The notes beneath the pieces are model-generated. The model saw nothing but the letters and a program-made list of their open reading frames with translations. It did no database searches and was not told where the DNA came from. 64,000 bases of DNA. Origin: Candidatus Frackibacter sp. WG13 (GTDB lineage Bacteria; Bacillota; Halanaerobiia; Halobacteroidales; Acetohalobiaceae). The stretch spans positions 1 to 64,000 of the forward strand of contig NZ_FOTT01000002.1 in NCBI RefSeq assembly GCF_900114655.1, in the 5' to 3' direction. Position 1 is the stretch's first letter, and each line of letters begins with the position of its first letter. This document shows positions 17,349 to 26,012 of this stretch, piece by piece. The translations under genes were made by a program, and so were the position numbers.

Positions 17349-19211
17349 ATGTTACAATTAAAGGAGATAGATTACTACTTGAATAATGAGGTGGTATTGA
17401 TTACTGAATTAAGAGGAAATTTATCCGGATTAAAAGAAAGAACTATTCAAGTTTTAGAAGATTTAAAGAGTAGTATATTTTCTAGTGGAGAGTTAGCTTC
17501 TTTTTCTTTTTTACAACAAATTATTAGTCAAGCTAAAGAAATTAATCGTAAAATAGCTATTTTGGTTAATAGAAGAGGAGAAGTATTACGTATAAAAGTA
17601 GGCGAATTAACAGAAGATTTTTTTCAGAATGTAGAAAGAAGAAAAAGTGATAAACGGCTAAGCGGTCTAAGGTGTATTTATCTTACTTTTAATCAAGAAT
17701 TAGATAGACGAGCGGAAATCTTCTTAAAAGAATATAGATTAGATTTAGTGCTTCATATTTATTTAAATAACTTAAAAGAGAAAAATAAAGCAAAGGCCCA
17801 TTATCCATCTGTAGAAGAAGGAAGTTTGATTTTAGGTAGTAAAGTGCAGGGACCTTTTACGGTTAATCAACTAATTAATATTGATTATATTGATGAGGTA
17901 CAAGCTATTGAGAATCAATTAAAGGCTGAAGAGACAGTTGAGGTTTCAGAGGCAGCAGCTGAAAGAGCATTCTTGGTTGGACTTGATGGATTTAATAATA
18001 ATGTTTCGCAACAGTTAGAACCTTTAAAAGAGCTAAATAATTTAGTAAAGACTGCTGGTATAAAGGTGGTTGGTAAGGAAGTTCAATATCGACAGCAGCC
18101 TGATAGTCGTTATTATATAGGATATGGTAAAGTTCAAGAATTGAAAAGTTTAAAGTATGAGTTAGACTTTAACGTGATTATTTTCAATGATGAATTAAGC
18201 CCTAGTCAACAAAGAAATTTAGAAGAAGAGCTAGATATTAAAGTTATTGATCGAACCCAGGTGATTTTAGATATCTTTGCTCAACATGCTAATACGAAAG
18301 AAGGCAAATTACAAGTTGAATTAGCACAGTTAAATTATTTACTGCCGCGATTAATAGGTAAAGGAGAGCAATTATCTAGATTAGCTGGTGGAATTGGGAC
18401 TAGGGGTCCTGGAGAGAGTAAGTTAGAGATTGATAGGCGTCGCATTAGAAAACGGATTGATAATTTAGAGGCACAGATTGATCAAGTCCAGAAGACACGA
18501 GCAGTTCAGCGGTCTCGTCGTAACCTACCTATGATTTCATTAGTAGGTTATACTAATGCCGGAAAGTCTACATTATTAAATAGTTTAACAGATGTTAATA
18601 CTCTAGCTAAAGATGAACTGTTTGCTACTTTAGATGCTAATACTTGTAAATTGAAACTGCCTATAGGTAGGAAAGTTTTGATCAGTGATACTGTAGGCTT
18701 TATTCGTAAGTTGCCTCACCAGTTAGTTGCTGCTTTTAGAGCTACTTTAGAAGAAATAAAAGAGTCTGATATTTTGCTGCATGTAGTTGATGTAAGTCAA
18801 GTAGATTATGAAGAAAAGATGGAAGCAGTACTAGACGTATTATCAGAGCTAAATGTATTAGATAAGCCAATGATTACTGTTTTAAATAAGATAGACTTAG
18901 TACAGAATAAAGAAAGGCTTAACTTAATTAAACAAGAAATTGATAATAGTTTAACAATATCCGCTGTTAATGAAGGAGGAATAGATAACTTAATAGCTAG
19001 AATTTCTGATTTAATCTTAGGCACAATGGTTGAAGTAGAAATTTTATTGCCTTATTCTGATGCAGGAGCTTTAGATCTTATCTTTCAGAACGGTAAAGTA
19101 GTAGAAGAGAAGTATAAAAATGATGGAATCTTCATCAGAGCCAAGATTAGCCAAGAGGTAGCTAACTTAGTTGATGAAGATTATATAATTTCTAAGGAAA
19201 GATTAATTTAA
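17349..19211 (+). CDS. hflX: ribosome-associated GTPase HflX, long form
   Basis: HflX binds the 50S subunit and splits stalled or stress-inactivated ribosomes using GTP. The G1 loop GYTNAGKST is near residue 400, with DTVGFI (G3) and NKID (G4) after it. A glycine-rich [14 protein letters not shown] segment and a basic coiled-coil stretch come before the GTPase domain, as in the family. At 620 aa it is about 190 residues longer than E. coli HflX; the extra part is N-terminal and resembles the long Firmicute variants. ATG 17349 has a weak GGAAG site; TTG 17379, after AAGGAG, is an alternative start. It ends three bases from the convergent cheR gene. Confidence 0.92.
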   Translation: MLQLKEIDYYLNNEVVLITELRGNLSGLKERTIQVLEDLKSSIFSSGELASFSFLQQIISQAKEINRKIAILVNRRGEVLRIKVGELTEDFFQNVERRKSDKRLSGLRCIYLTFNQELDRRAEIFLKEYRLDLVLHIYLNNLKEKNKAKAHYPSVEEGSLILGSKVQGPFTVNQLINIDYIDEVQAIENQLKAEETVEVSEAAAERAFLVGLDGFNNNVSQQLEPLKELNNLVKTAGIKVVGKEVQYRQQPDSRYYIGYGKVQELKSLKYELDFNVIIFNDELSPSQQRNLEEELDIKVIDRTQVILDIFAQHANTKEGKLQVELAQLNYLLPRLIGKGEQLSRLAGGIGTRGPGESKLEIDRRRIRKRIDNLEAQIDQVQKTRAVQRSRRNLPMISLVGYTNAGKSTLLNSLTDVNTLAKDELFATLDANTCKLKLPIGRKVLISDTVGFIRKLPHQLVAAFRATLEEIKESDILLHVVDVSQVDYEEKMEAVLDVLSELNVLDKPMITVLNKIDLVQNKERLNLIKQEIDNSLTISAVNEGGIDNLIARISDLILGTMVEVEILLPYSDAGALDLIFQNGKVVEEKYKNDGIFIRAKISQEVANLVDEDYIISKERLI

Positions 19212-19214
19212 TCA

Positions 19215-19994
19215 TCATTTGCTGCGTTTATAAAACGATGCAAACTCTTTATCTAAATCATACTTAGAAGGGTTTAATAGATATTCGGTATTCCCCAAAA
19301 AGAGGTAGCCATCCTTATCTAGAGCATTACTCAATTTCTGAGTGATTTCATCTTTAATTTCTTTAGTAAAATAGATAAAGACATTACGACAGAGGATTAA
19401 GTCCCAACCACTGCCATAAGAATCTTTTAAAAGGTTATGTTGCTTAAAGTTGATTCTGCGTTTAATTTTAGGGTCTAGAATATATTTGTCGTCTTTTTTA
19501 GAGAAATATTTATTTACAATCTTACTATCTACTTTCTTTATTGAATTCTCATTGTAAATACCTTTTTTAGCTGTTCTTAATATTTCATTATCTATATCAG
19601 TGGCTTGAATTTCAAAGTTTCTAGGCTTAACATTTAGTTCATTAAGCATAATAGCTAATGTATAAGGTTCTGAACCATCTGAACAAGCTGCACTCCAAAT
19701 TTTAATTTTCTTCTTTTTATTAATTAATTTAGGGAAGACTTCTTCTTGAAGATATTTGAAATTTTTAGGGTTACGAAAGAATTCAGAAGTATTAATAGTA
19801 AAGTGGCTTAGAAAAGCTTTTTTAAATTCTCGATCTGTCTTTAACATTTCTAAACAGTGGTCATAATCTTTAATATTATGTCTATCCATTAGACTATTAA
19901 TTCTTCTTTTAACTCGTTTCATTTTATAACTACTGAGGTCAATATCAATATCCTTAGAAGCTTTATCTCTAAATTGATAAAAATCAAGTGTCAT
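19215..19994 (-). CDS. cheR: CheR-type chemoreceptor glutamate methyltransferase
   Basis: It methylates glutamates of methyl-accepting chemotaxis proteins with S-adenosylmethionine. The 259-aa protein has the helical N-terminal CheR domain and a methyltransferase domain with SACSDGSEPYTLA (SAM-binding), TINTSEFFRN and LILCRNVFIYF blocks. The start is ATG 19994, seven bases after AAGGAG; an upstream in-frame ATG at 20015 has no such site. No other chemotaxis gene is in the window, so it is a stand-alone copy; it could serve a receptor encoded elsewhere. Confidence 0.9.
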   Translation of the reverse strand: MTLDFYQFRDKASKDIDIDLSSYKMKRVKRRINSLMDRHNIKDYDHCLEMLKTDREFKKAFLSHFTINTSEFFRNPKNFKYLQEEVFPKLINKKKKIKIWSAACSDGSEPYTLAIMLNELNVKPRNFEIQATDIDNEILRTAKKGIYNENSIKKVDSKIVNKYFSKKDDKYILDPKIKRRINFKQHNLLKDSYGSGWDLILCRNVFIYFTKEIKDEITQKLSNALDKDGYLFLGNTEYLLNPSKYDLDKEFASFYKRSK

Positions 19995-20245
19995 ATATTT
20001 GCTCCTTTCTAACAAAAGTAAAATGCTGAAATATTAAATAAAAACAGTTAATAACCGTTTTTTTGTTATATTACAATAGTTCCGTTTAGACTATAAAAAT
20101 CCTGCATTAAGTTATAAATTAAGATAAAAAAGATTTTAATTTATTTAAGCAGGGAATGCGAATGTAGATATATAAATAATAAGTGTCGCGTGTAATAAAT
20201 GAAGATTAATCATATTGAAGTTTAATGTGAAGATATATTAAGGAG

Positions 20246-21049
20246 ATGATTATAATTACTTTAAAGGTCTGTTCTTTAGCCAGTGGTAGTTCTGGAAATT
20301 CAATTTATATTGCATCAAATCAAAAACAGGTTTTGGTAGATGCAGGATTAAGCGGCAAGAAAATTTCTGAAAAATTATCGGAAATAAATGTAGTTGGTGA
20401 TGAGATAGATGGAATATTAGTTACTCATGAGCATCAAGACCACATTAAAGGAGTTGGAATTCTTTCTCGGCGTTTTGATGTGCCTATTTATGCGACAGAA
20501 AAGACATGGACAGCAGCTGAAGAAAAGTTGGGAAAGATTAAACGTAAGAATAAATGTATAATTGATAAGGAAGGCATAGAGATAGGTGATTTGAGAATTG
20601 GTTGTTTTAGTACACCTCATGATGCTGTGGACCCAGTAGGTTTTACCTTTTATAGTAATGGGAAGAAAGCAGCAATTGCTACTGATATTGGCTATATGAG
20701 TGAAGAGATCCTTGATAACTTAACCGGAGCAGAATTAGTAGTCTTAGAGTCTAATCATGATTTGGAAATGTTGAAGGCGGGCCCATATCCTTGGCACCTG
20801 AAGAAGCGAATTATGGGAACAGAAGGTCATCTTTCTAATGATGATGCAGCTGCTACAGTAGTTGAACTAGTTAAGAATTCAGTTAAGCGTATATTATTAG
20901 CGCATCTTAGTAAAGATAATAATGTTCCTGAATTAGCACATTTAACGACCAAGAATATGGTAGTTGATGCTGGGATGAAGTTAGGTAAGGATTTTGAATT
21001 AGGTTTTGCTTATAGGGAAGAAGTAAGTCAATTATTCCAAGTAGGCTAA
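20246..21049 (+). CDS. MBL-fold hydrolase, YycJ/WalJ family
   Basis: A metallo-beta-lactamase fold protein of about 264-267 aa with the metal motif HEHQDH and the family start CSLASGSSGNSIYI. WalJ-type proteins are linked to the cell-wall WalRK system and DNA repair in other Firmicutes, and as there, an HtrA protease gene follows. No walRK genes are present here. The only ATG (20246) directly abuts the TAAGGAG ribosome-binding site, too close to be used. Family alignment and spacing point to initiation at ATT 20255, which would give ITLKVCSLASG as the mature start. Confidence 0.88.
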   Translation: MIIITLKVCSLASGSSGNSIYIASNQKQVLVDAGLSGKKISEKLSEINVVGDEIDGILVTHEHQDHIKGVGILSRRFDVPIYATEKTWTAAEEKLGKIKRKNKCIIDKEGIEIGDLRIGCFSTPHDAVDPVGFTFYSNGKKAAIATDIGYMSEEILDNLTGAELVVLESNHDLEMLKAGPYPWHLKKRIMGTEGHLSNDDAAATVVELVKNSVKRILLAHLSKDNNVPELAHLTTKNMVVDAGMKLGKDFELGFAYREEVSQLFQVG

Positions 21050-21082
21050 TTAAAATGATTAGTAGAAGGGTGGAGATATAAG

Positions 21083-22255
21083 GTGAGCCCCTTTTTTAGT
21101 AAAAATAAGAGATATCATGATTCAGGTTGGTTTTCTTACTTTTTAGCGGCTTTAATAGGAGCAATTATTGGTGGATTATTAGTGACTTTCTTAGCACCGG
21201 GATTATTGGCTACTGAAAATAGTCAAAATTTAAGAGCTAAACCGCCAATGGAAGAGGTAAATGAGGGACCTTTTCAGGAAGAAGGAGAATCTAATGGACA
21301 GAGTTCTGTAATTAAAGTTGTAGAAGAAGTAGGGCCAGCTATAGTTAAGATTACTACTGTTAATCGTCAATTAACTTATGACTTCTTTTATGGTAGGCAA
21401 GAAAGAAGGGTAACCGGTGAAGGTTCAGGAGTTATCTTTGATAAAAAAGGATATATATTAACTAATAATCATGTAGTAGAAGGTGCAGATAAGATTAAGG
21501 TAGTCTTAACTAAAGTAAACCAGGAACAACGAGAATTTACTGGTAAAGTAGTGGGAAGGGATCCAATTACTGATTTAGCAGTAGTTAAAATTAAAGGGGA
21601 AGACTTACCGGTAGCGGAATTAGGTAGTTCGGAATCTTTAAAAGTAGGGCAACTAGTTATTGCGATTGGTAATCCATTTGGTTTTTCTAATACAGTAACT
21701 ACCGGTGTAGTTAGTGCAATAGGAAGAAAATTAGAAATTCAAAAAGGAACTGAATTAACAGATATGATTCAGACCGATGCTGCTATTAATCCTGGCAATA
21801 GTGGAGGTGCCTTGTTAGATAGTCAAGGAAGAGTAATTGGAATTAATACAGCCATTATACGAGGCGCCCAAGGATTAGGATTTGCTATTCCTATTAATAC
21901 TGCCCAGGAGATTGCTCAGGAATTAATTAAGAAGGGTAAAGTAGTTAGACCGTGGTTAGGAATCTATGGAGTTGACCTTGATGCTGGATTAGCTAAAGAA
22001 TATGATCTGTCTAGAGATGAAGGAATCTTTATTGCTAAGGTTGTAGATGGTAGCCCAGTAGATAAAGCTGGTCTGCGTAGAGGAGATATAATTGCAGAAA
22101 TTAATGGTGAAGGTATAAAATCTATGACTAATTTGCGTAATAAGTTAAAAGAATTTAAAGTTGGCCAAGAGGTAAAGGTGTCTTATTACCGCGGCAATAA
22201 ATTAAAAGCTACTAAAATAAAATTAGGTTCTAGACCAGGAGTAAATAACAGATAG
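21083..22255 (+). CDS. htrA: HtrA/DegP-type serine protease
   Basis: A membrane-anchored envelope protease of 390 aa: one N-terminal transmembrane helix (about 17-38), a trypsin-like domain, then one PDZ domain (about 290-380). The triad is visible as His130 in TNNHVVEG, Asp164 in ITDLAVV and Ser240 in NPGNSGGALL. It degrades or refolds damaged exported proteins. The start is GTG 21083 after GGGTGGAG. It follows the YycJ-like gene by 33 bases, a pairing common in Firmicutes. A perfect palindromic terminator follows. Confidence 0.95.
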   Translation: MSPFFSKNKRYHDSGWFSYFLAALIGAIIGGLLVTFLAPGLLATENSQNLRAKPPMEEVNEGPFQEEGESNGQSSVIKVVEEVGPAIVKITTVNRQLTYDFFYGRQERRVTGEGSGVIFDKKGYILTNNHVVEGADKIKVVLTKVNQEQREFTGKVVGRDPITDLAVVKIKGEDLPVAELGSSESLKVGQLVIAIGNPFGFSNTVTTGVVSAIGRKLEIQKGTELTDMIQTDAAINPGNSGGALLDSQGRVIGINTAIIRGAQGLGFAIPINTAQEIAQELIKKGKVVRPWLGIYGVDLDAGLAKEYDLSRDEGIFIAKVVDGSPVDKAGLRRGDIIAEINGEGIKSMTNLRNKLKEFKVGQEVKVSYYRGNKLKATKIKLGSRPGVNNR

Positions 22256-22263
22256 TTAAGAAG

Positions 22264-22289
22264 AGGCTAGCTAATTAGCTAGCCTTTAA
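22264..22289 (+). terminator. terminator after htrA
   Basis: AGGCTAGCTAATTAGCTAGCCT (with one shared central segment) is a perfect 22-base palindrome at 22264-22285 followed by TTAATT. Confidence 0.75.
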
Positions 22290-22293
22290 TTAT

Positions 22294-22411
22294 GCACTGC
22301 CCTTCCATTTAAAGGCGCAAGGTTAGGCCAGCACTAGTTTATCGAAAACGTCGCACTGTCCTTTCATTATAAAAGCGTAAGGTCAGGCCAGCACTTGGCC
22401 ATCGAGGCCGG
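22294..22411. repeat. two imperfect tandem copies of a 59-bp unit
   Basis: Units begin at 22294 and 22353 with GCACTG followed by CCTT, CATT, a GCG-AAGGT-AGGCCAGCACT core and ATCGA. Most of each unit is identical, with scattered substitutions. It lies between the htrA terminator and rlmH, is more G+C-rich than its surroundings and has no open frame. The nature is unknown; two copies with no spacers do not make a CRISPR. Confidence 0.7.
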
Positions 22412-22461
22412 CGTGGATTTGATTGTATTAATATTATTGTTAGAATTAGGAGGGAATGAGG

Positions 22462-22941
22462 GTGAAGGTAAATATAATAGCAGTTGGTAAAATAAAGAGT
22501 GATTATATTCAAAGAGGAATTAATGAGTTTAGTAAGAGGTTGAATAGATATACTGGCTTAAATATTATTGAAGTTAGTGATGAACGAATCGGTAGTAATC
22601 TTAGTCAAGCAGAGAAAGAACAGGTTAAGAAGAAAGAAGCTGAACGGATTAAAGATAAGATTAATAATTCTTCCTATACTATAGCACTAGACCCAAATGG
22701 TAAGCATATGACTTCGCCAGGTTTGGCTAAGTCTATTGGCAACCTACAAGTTCAAGGTTATAGTGAGATCGATTTTATAATCGGAGGAGCTTTGGGTTTG
22801 CACGCAGACATTAAGAAAGAGGCTAATTACATATTATCAATTTCTCATATGACATTTACGCATGAGATGAGTAGATTAATTATCCTAGAGCAGATATATC
22901 GTGGATTTAAGATTATGCGCGGGGAAGAATACCATAAATAA
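22462..22941 (+). CDS. rlmH: 23S rRNA (pseudouridine1915-N3)-methyltransferase RlmH
   Basis: A SPOUT-class methyltransferase acting on the assembled 70S ribosome. Starting at GTG 22462 gives 159 aa, the standard RlmH length, and the usual start MKVNIIAVGKIK; the ATG at 22456 lies too near the AGGAGGG site. The C-terminal knot is seen in FIIGGALGLH and SHMTFTHEMSRLIILEQIYRGFKIMRGE (given in pieces: FTHEMSRLI, LEQIYRGFKI). It forms homodimers. Its neighbours show no functional link. Confidence 0.94.
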   Translation: MKVNIIAVGKIKSDYIQRGINEFSKRLNRYTGLNIIEVSDERIGSNLSQAEKEQVKKKEAERIKDKINNSSYTIALDPNGKHMTSPGLAKSIGNLQVQGYSEIDFIIGGALGLHADIKKEANYILSISHMTFTHEMSRLIILEQIYRGFKIMRGEEYHK

Positions 22942-22992
22942 TGTTATTTTAGAGCTATTATTACCATTGTTAAAGAAGAATCACATTCTTAA

Positions 22993-23035
22993 TTGATATA
23001 TATCACAGAGATTTACCTAGTTATTAAGCTATAAT
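22993..23035 (+). promoter_or_regulatory. FNR/HcpR-like operator and -10 element upstream of hcp
   Basis: TTGATATATATCAC (22993-23006) matches the FNR half-sites TTGAT-N4-ATCAA with one mismatch. A TATAAT box lies at 23030-23035. With a start site near 23042 the operator centre is about 42 bases upstream, the position used by class II CRP/FNR-type activators. No good -35 hexamer is present, in keeping with activator dependence. HcpR-type regulation of hcp is established in other anaerobes. Confidence 0.6.
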
Positions 23036-23107
23036 GTAAATAACAGAGTTGAGATAAAGAAAAATAAATAGTTAAGAATTATTAAAAATAATTAGGAGGT
23101 TATAAAG

Positions 23108-24457
23108 ATGTTTAAGAAACTTTTTGGCAATGGTAATGATGAGAAGAAGCAGGAGCAGGTGGATATGAATATGTTCTGTTATCAGTGTGAGCAGACTCCA
23201 TCAAAAGGATGTACTAAGATAGGAGTTTGTGGTAAGAATGAAGATATCGCAAGTTTACAGGACACAGTGATTTTTGGATTAAAAGGAGTTGCAGCTTATG
23301 CTAATCACGCTAGAGAATTAGGCTATACTGATCCAGAAGTTGATGCTATTATTCAAAAGGGACTTTATTCTACATTAACTAATGTTAACTTTAACTTACA
23401 GGAGCATGTTGAATTAGCATTAGAAGTAGGAGAAGCAACAGTTAAAGTTATGGACTTATTAGATAAAGCACATACTGAGAACTTAGGTGTTCCTAATCCA
23501 GTAGAAGTAGAACAGAATAAGATTGAAGGGAAATGTATCGTAGTTACTGGACACAACCTACATGCACTTAAAGAGTTATTAGAGCAAACTGAGGGTAAAG
23601 GAATTAATATCTATACTCATTCTGAAATGTTACCAGCGCATGGATATCCAGAATTAAACAAGTATGATCACTTGAAAGGAAATATCGGTAAGGCATGGTA
23701 TGACCAACGTAAGCTATTTGAAGATTTCCCAGGAGCTATCTTAGCAACTACTAACTGTGTTATGCCGATTAAAGGTAGTTATTCAGATAGATTCTTCTCT
23801 TACGATGTAACTGGTTTAGAAGGAGTAGAAAAGATTGAGAATGATGACTTTACACCATTAATTGAAAAAGCATTAGAGCTACCAGCAGCAGACCAAGATT
23901 CTGACGAAAAACTACTAACAGGTTTCCACCACGAAACTGTATTAGGAATTGCACCAGAGATCGTGGAAGCAGTGAAAGAAGGTAAGATTAGACGATTCTT
24001 TGTAATTGCTGGTTGTGATGCACCGACTAAAGGTAGAGACTACTATCGAGAGTTAGCTACTTCTTTACCAGAGGACTGTGTATTATTAACAACTTCTTGT
24101 GGTAAATTCAGATTTAATGATATAGATTATGGAACTGTGCCAGGTACAGATATTCCACGCTATATTGACTTAGGACAGTGTAATAACTCCGGTTCTGCAG
24201 TAAAGATTGCAGTAGCGTTAGCAGAAGCATTCGATTGTGGAGTTAATGACTTACCACTAAGTATCGTATTATCTTGGTTCGAACAGAAAGCAGTAGCTAT
24301 CTTATTAGGATTATTCAGTCTAGGAGTAAAAGATATTTATGTAGGACCTAGCGCACCAAACTTCTTAACTGGCAATGTAGTTGGAGTTTTACAAGAGAAC
24401 TTTAATTTACAATTGACAGGTGACCCACAAGAAGATCTTAAAGATATGCTAGGCTAA
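23108..24457 (+). CDS. hcp: hybrid cluster protein (hydroxylamine reductase / NO-stress protein)
   Basis: Hcp carries a hybrid Fe-S-O cluster and protects against nitric oxide and hydroxylamine in anaerobes. The N-terminal cluster motif is CYQC-X7-C-X5-C. Further conserved blocks are IAGCDAPTKGR, TTSCGKFRFND and LGQCNNSGSA, which supply cluster ligands. At 449 aa it is about 100 shorter than the D. vulgaris protein, matching the class that lacks part of the helical N-terminal region. About 20 charged residues precede the usual MFCYQC start. ATG 23108 has TTAGGAGG. It sits alone with its own promoter and terminator. Confidence 0.94.
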   Translation: MFKKLFGNGNDEKKQEQVDMNMFCYQCEQTPSKGCTKIGVCGKNEDIASLQDTVIFGLKGVAAYANHARELGYTDPEVDAIIQKGLYSTLTNVNFNLQEHVELALEVGEATVKVMDLLDKAHTENLGVPNPVEVEQNKIEGKCIVVTGHNLHALKELLEQTEGKGINIYTHSEMLPAHGYPELNKYDHLKGNIGKAWYDQRKLFEDFPGAILATTNCVMPIKGSYSDRFFSYDVTGLEGVEKIENDDFTPLIEKALELPAADQDSDEKLLTGFHHETVLGIAPEIVEAVKEGKIRRFFVIAGCDAPTKGRDYYRELATSLPEDCVLLTTSCGKFRFNDIDYGTVPGTDIPRYIDLGQCNNSGSAVKIAVALAEAFDCGVNDLPLSIVLSWFEQKAVAILLGLFSLGVKDIYVGPSAPNFLTGNVVGVLQENFNLQLTGDPQEDLKDMLG

Positions 24458-24505
24458 TTAAGTTAATAGATACCCCTCTATTAATAAACCATCCCCTTAT
24501 TAACC

Positions 24506-24539
24506 AAAACTCCTCTGCTATTATAGCAGGGGAGTTTTG
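24506..24539 (+). terminator. rho-independent terminator after hcp
   Basis: AAAACTCCTCTGCT pairs with AGCAGGGGAGTTTT (one G-U pair) around ATTAT, with the T run built into the stem. Confidence 0.88.
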
Positions 24540-24590
24540 TGTTCTTATATTAGGAAACTATACTTAATTTCAAATTGCGGATAACTTTCT

Positions 24591-24713
24591 AGTCAATATT
24601 CCTCTGTAGCGACTCTTAAAACAGCCTGGAGCCATGGATGGCGGGAAGGCTGTTTTTGAGAGTGAATGGAGCAGGACGCGGAATGAGCGGCAAGCGGAAG
24701 AGGTATATTGACT
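24591..24713. repeat. dispersed structured intergenic element, copy 1
   Basis: The ends AGTCAATATTCCTCT (24591-24605) and AGAGGTATATTGACT (24699-24713) are complementary at 14 of 15 positions. Inside, ACTCTTAAAACAGCC (24612-24626) pairs with GGCTGTTTTTGAGAGT (24648-24663). A second copy at 53275-53398 keeps the same layout, with base changes that preserve pairing (CAGCC/GGCTG here, CAGTTT/AAACTG there). It has no open frame. It could be a structured RNA, a MITE-like repeat or an elaborate terminator for the convergent genes. Confidence 0.75.
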
Positions 24714-24717
24714 TTGT

Positions 24718-25764
24718 TTACAATACTTCAGTAATAAAGGTTGTCTTTTCTTCTCCCAAATCGATAATCTTAGGATTCTCTAATCTTCTATTAACACTAT
24801 TATAATAGACTCGAACAATTGGGCGCGGCCCTTTATTTTTACGAACATTAACAACAACACCTACTTCTTTATTTGACAATCGAACTAAAGAACCTAAAGG
24901 ATAGACAGCTATATTATTAGTAAAGGCTTTAACTACATTTGAATCGAAGATAACGTCTCCAGTTCCATAAAAGTACTCAATAGCCTCATGAGGTGGGTAA
25001 CTGTTATGACGAGTTAAAGTGTCATAAGTTTCACAAAGTGAGATGATGCGAGCTCCTAATGGTATTTCTTCTCCTTGCAACCCTTTTGGGAAACCACTAC
25101 CGTTCCATTTTTCATGATGAAGACGGATTAATCTACATATTTTTCTTGAAACTCCAGCTTCTTTAGCTAAATAATAGCCATATGTAGGGTGCTCCTTCCA
25201 CAGAGCATTATCGGGTTCTTCCGGTGCTTCTGGTTTAATTAAGAAAGGCATTTCCCCTAAACCTAGGTCATGTAACAGCGCTGCGGTGCCTATTCTAAAT
25301 AGGTCTTTATCACTTAAGTTCATTGCTCCGGCCACTAATAACGAAAGCGCACAAGTAATGACAGAGTGTTTAAAGAAGAACTCATTATCTAATATCTTCA
25401 TGCGAATAGAGAACTTTATTACTTCTTCACTTCTTAAGATCTTATCAGTAATTGCTCGTGCCTTTTTAGATACTTCAACCATTTGGTCAGAAGTATTTGC
25501 TTCTGGGTCATCAGGAGCTAGTCGTCTTATCTCTCTTTTAATTAAGTAGTTTAGTTCCTTAATAGTGGTTGTTTCAGGCTCTGTAAGCAATGTATATTGG
25601 CTAGCAATAGCGACTTCTTCTACCCCTAATTTTCTTATAGCGTTTATTCTTTTACTAGTCAATTTAACTCCTGACCTTAGAAGAACCCTGTCGTTTTTCT
25701 TTGCAATGACTGGTTCTACTAGGATCATGCCCGGTGTTAGATTTTCAGTTTTAATCTTTTCCAT
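24718..25764 (-). CDS. HD-GYP-domain protein, partly divergent c-di-GMP phosphodiesterase
   Basis: A 348-aa cytoplasmic protein. The N-terminal 60 residues (LTPGMILVEPV, then RSGVKLTSKRI) are typical of stand-alone HD-GYP proteins. The HD core reads LLHDLGLGEMP and the signature is HHEKWNGSGFP, where family proteins have HDxGK and HHExxDGxGYP. The metal-binding HHE is kept, but the HD-downstream Lys, the Asp of DG and the Tyr of GYP are changed, so activity on c-di-GMP is uncertain. ATG 25764 is preceded by GAGGAGG. Copy 1 of the structured repeat lies just after its stop. Confidence 0.85.
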   Translation of the reverse strand: MEKIKTENLTPGMILVEPVIAKKNDRVLLRSGVKLTSKRINAIRKLGVEEVAIASQYTLLTEPETTTIKELNYLIKREIRRLAPDDPEANTSDQMVEVSKKARAITDKILRSEEVIKFSIRMKILDNEFFFKHSVITCALSLLVAGAMNLSDKDLFRIGTAALLHDLGLGEMPFLIKPEAPEEPDNALWKEHPTYGYYLAKEAGVSRKICRLIRLHHEKWNGSGFPKGLQGEEIPLGARIISLCETYDTLTRHNSYPPHEAIEYFYGTGDVIFDSNVVKAFTNNIAVYPLGSLVRLSNKEVGVVVNVRKNKGPRPIVRVYYNSVNRRLENPKIIDLGEEKTTFITEVL

Positions 25765-26012
25765 AGCCTTTCCTCCTCAACTCTTGATGGTACCTTGAGT
25801 ATAAAATAGCGTTATGTAGATATATTTTGATAAAAATGTATTATTTCCCTGCATAAGATCAAAAAAATAGTAAAAATGTTATTTATCATATCCTAGTTAA
25901 GAATAATAAACAGAAGCAATGCTTTTTATTCAATTTTTCATTATTTAAAGGAAAATTAAGTTTTGAATTGAATATTTGTAATAAGTGGTTAATTTTATAA
26001 GGAGGAAGGACA

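Noticed and set aside
22294-22411. CRISPR array
   Set aside because: Only two imperfect units, contiguous, no spacers and no cas genes in the window.
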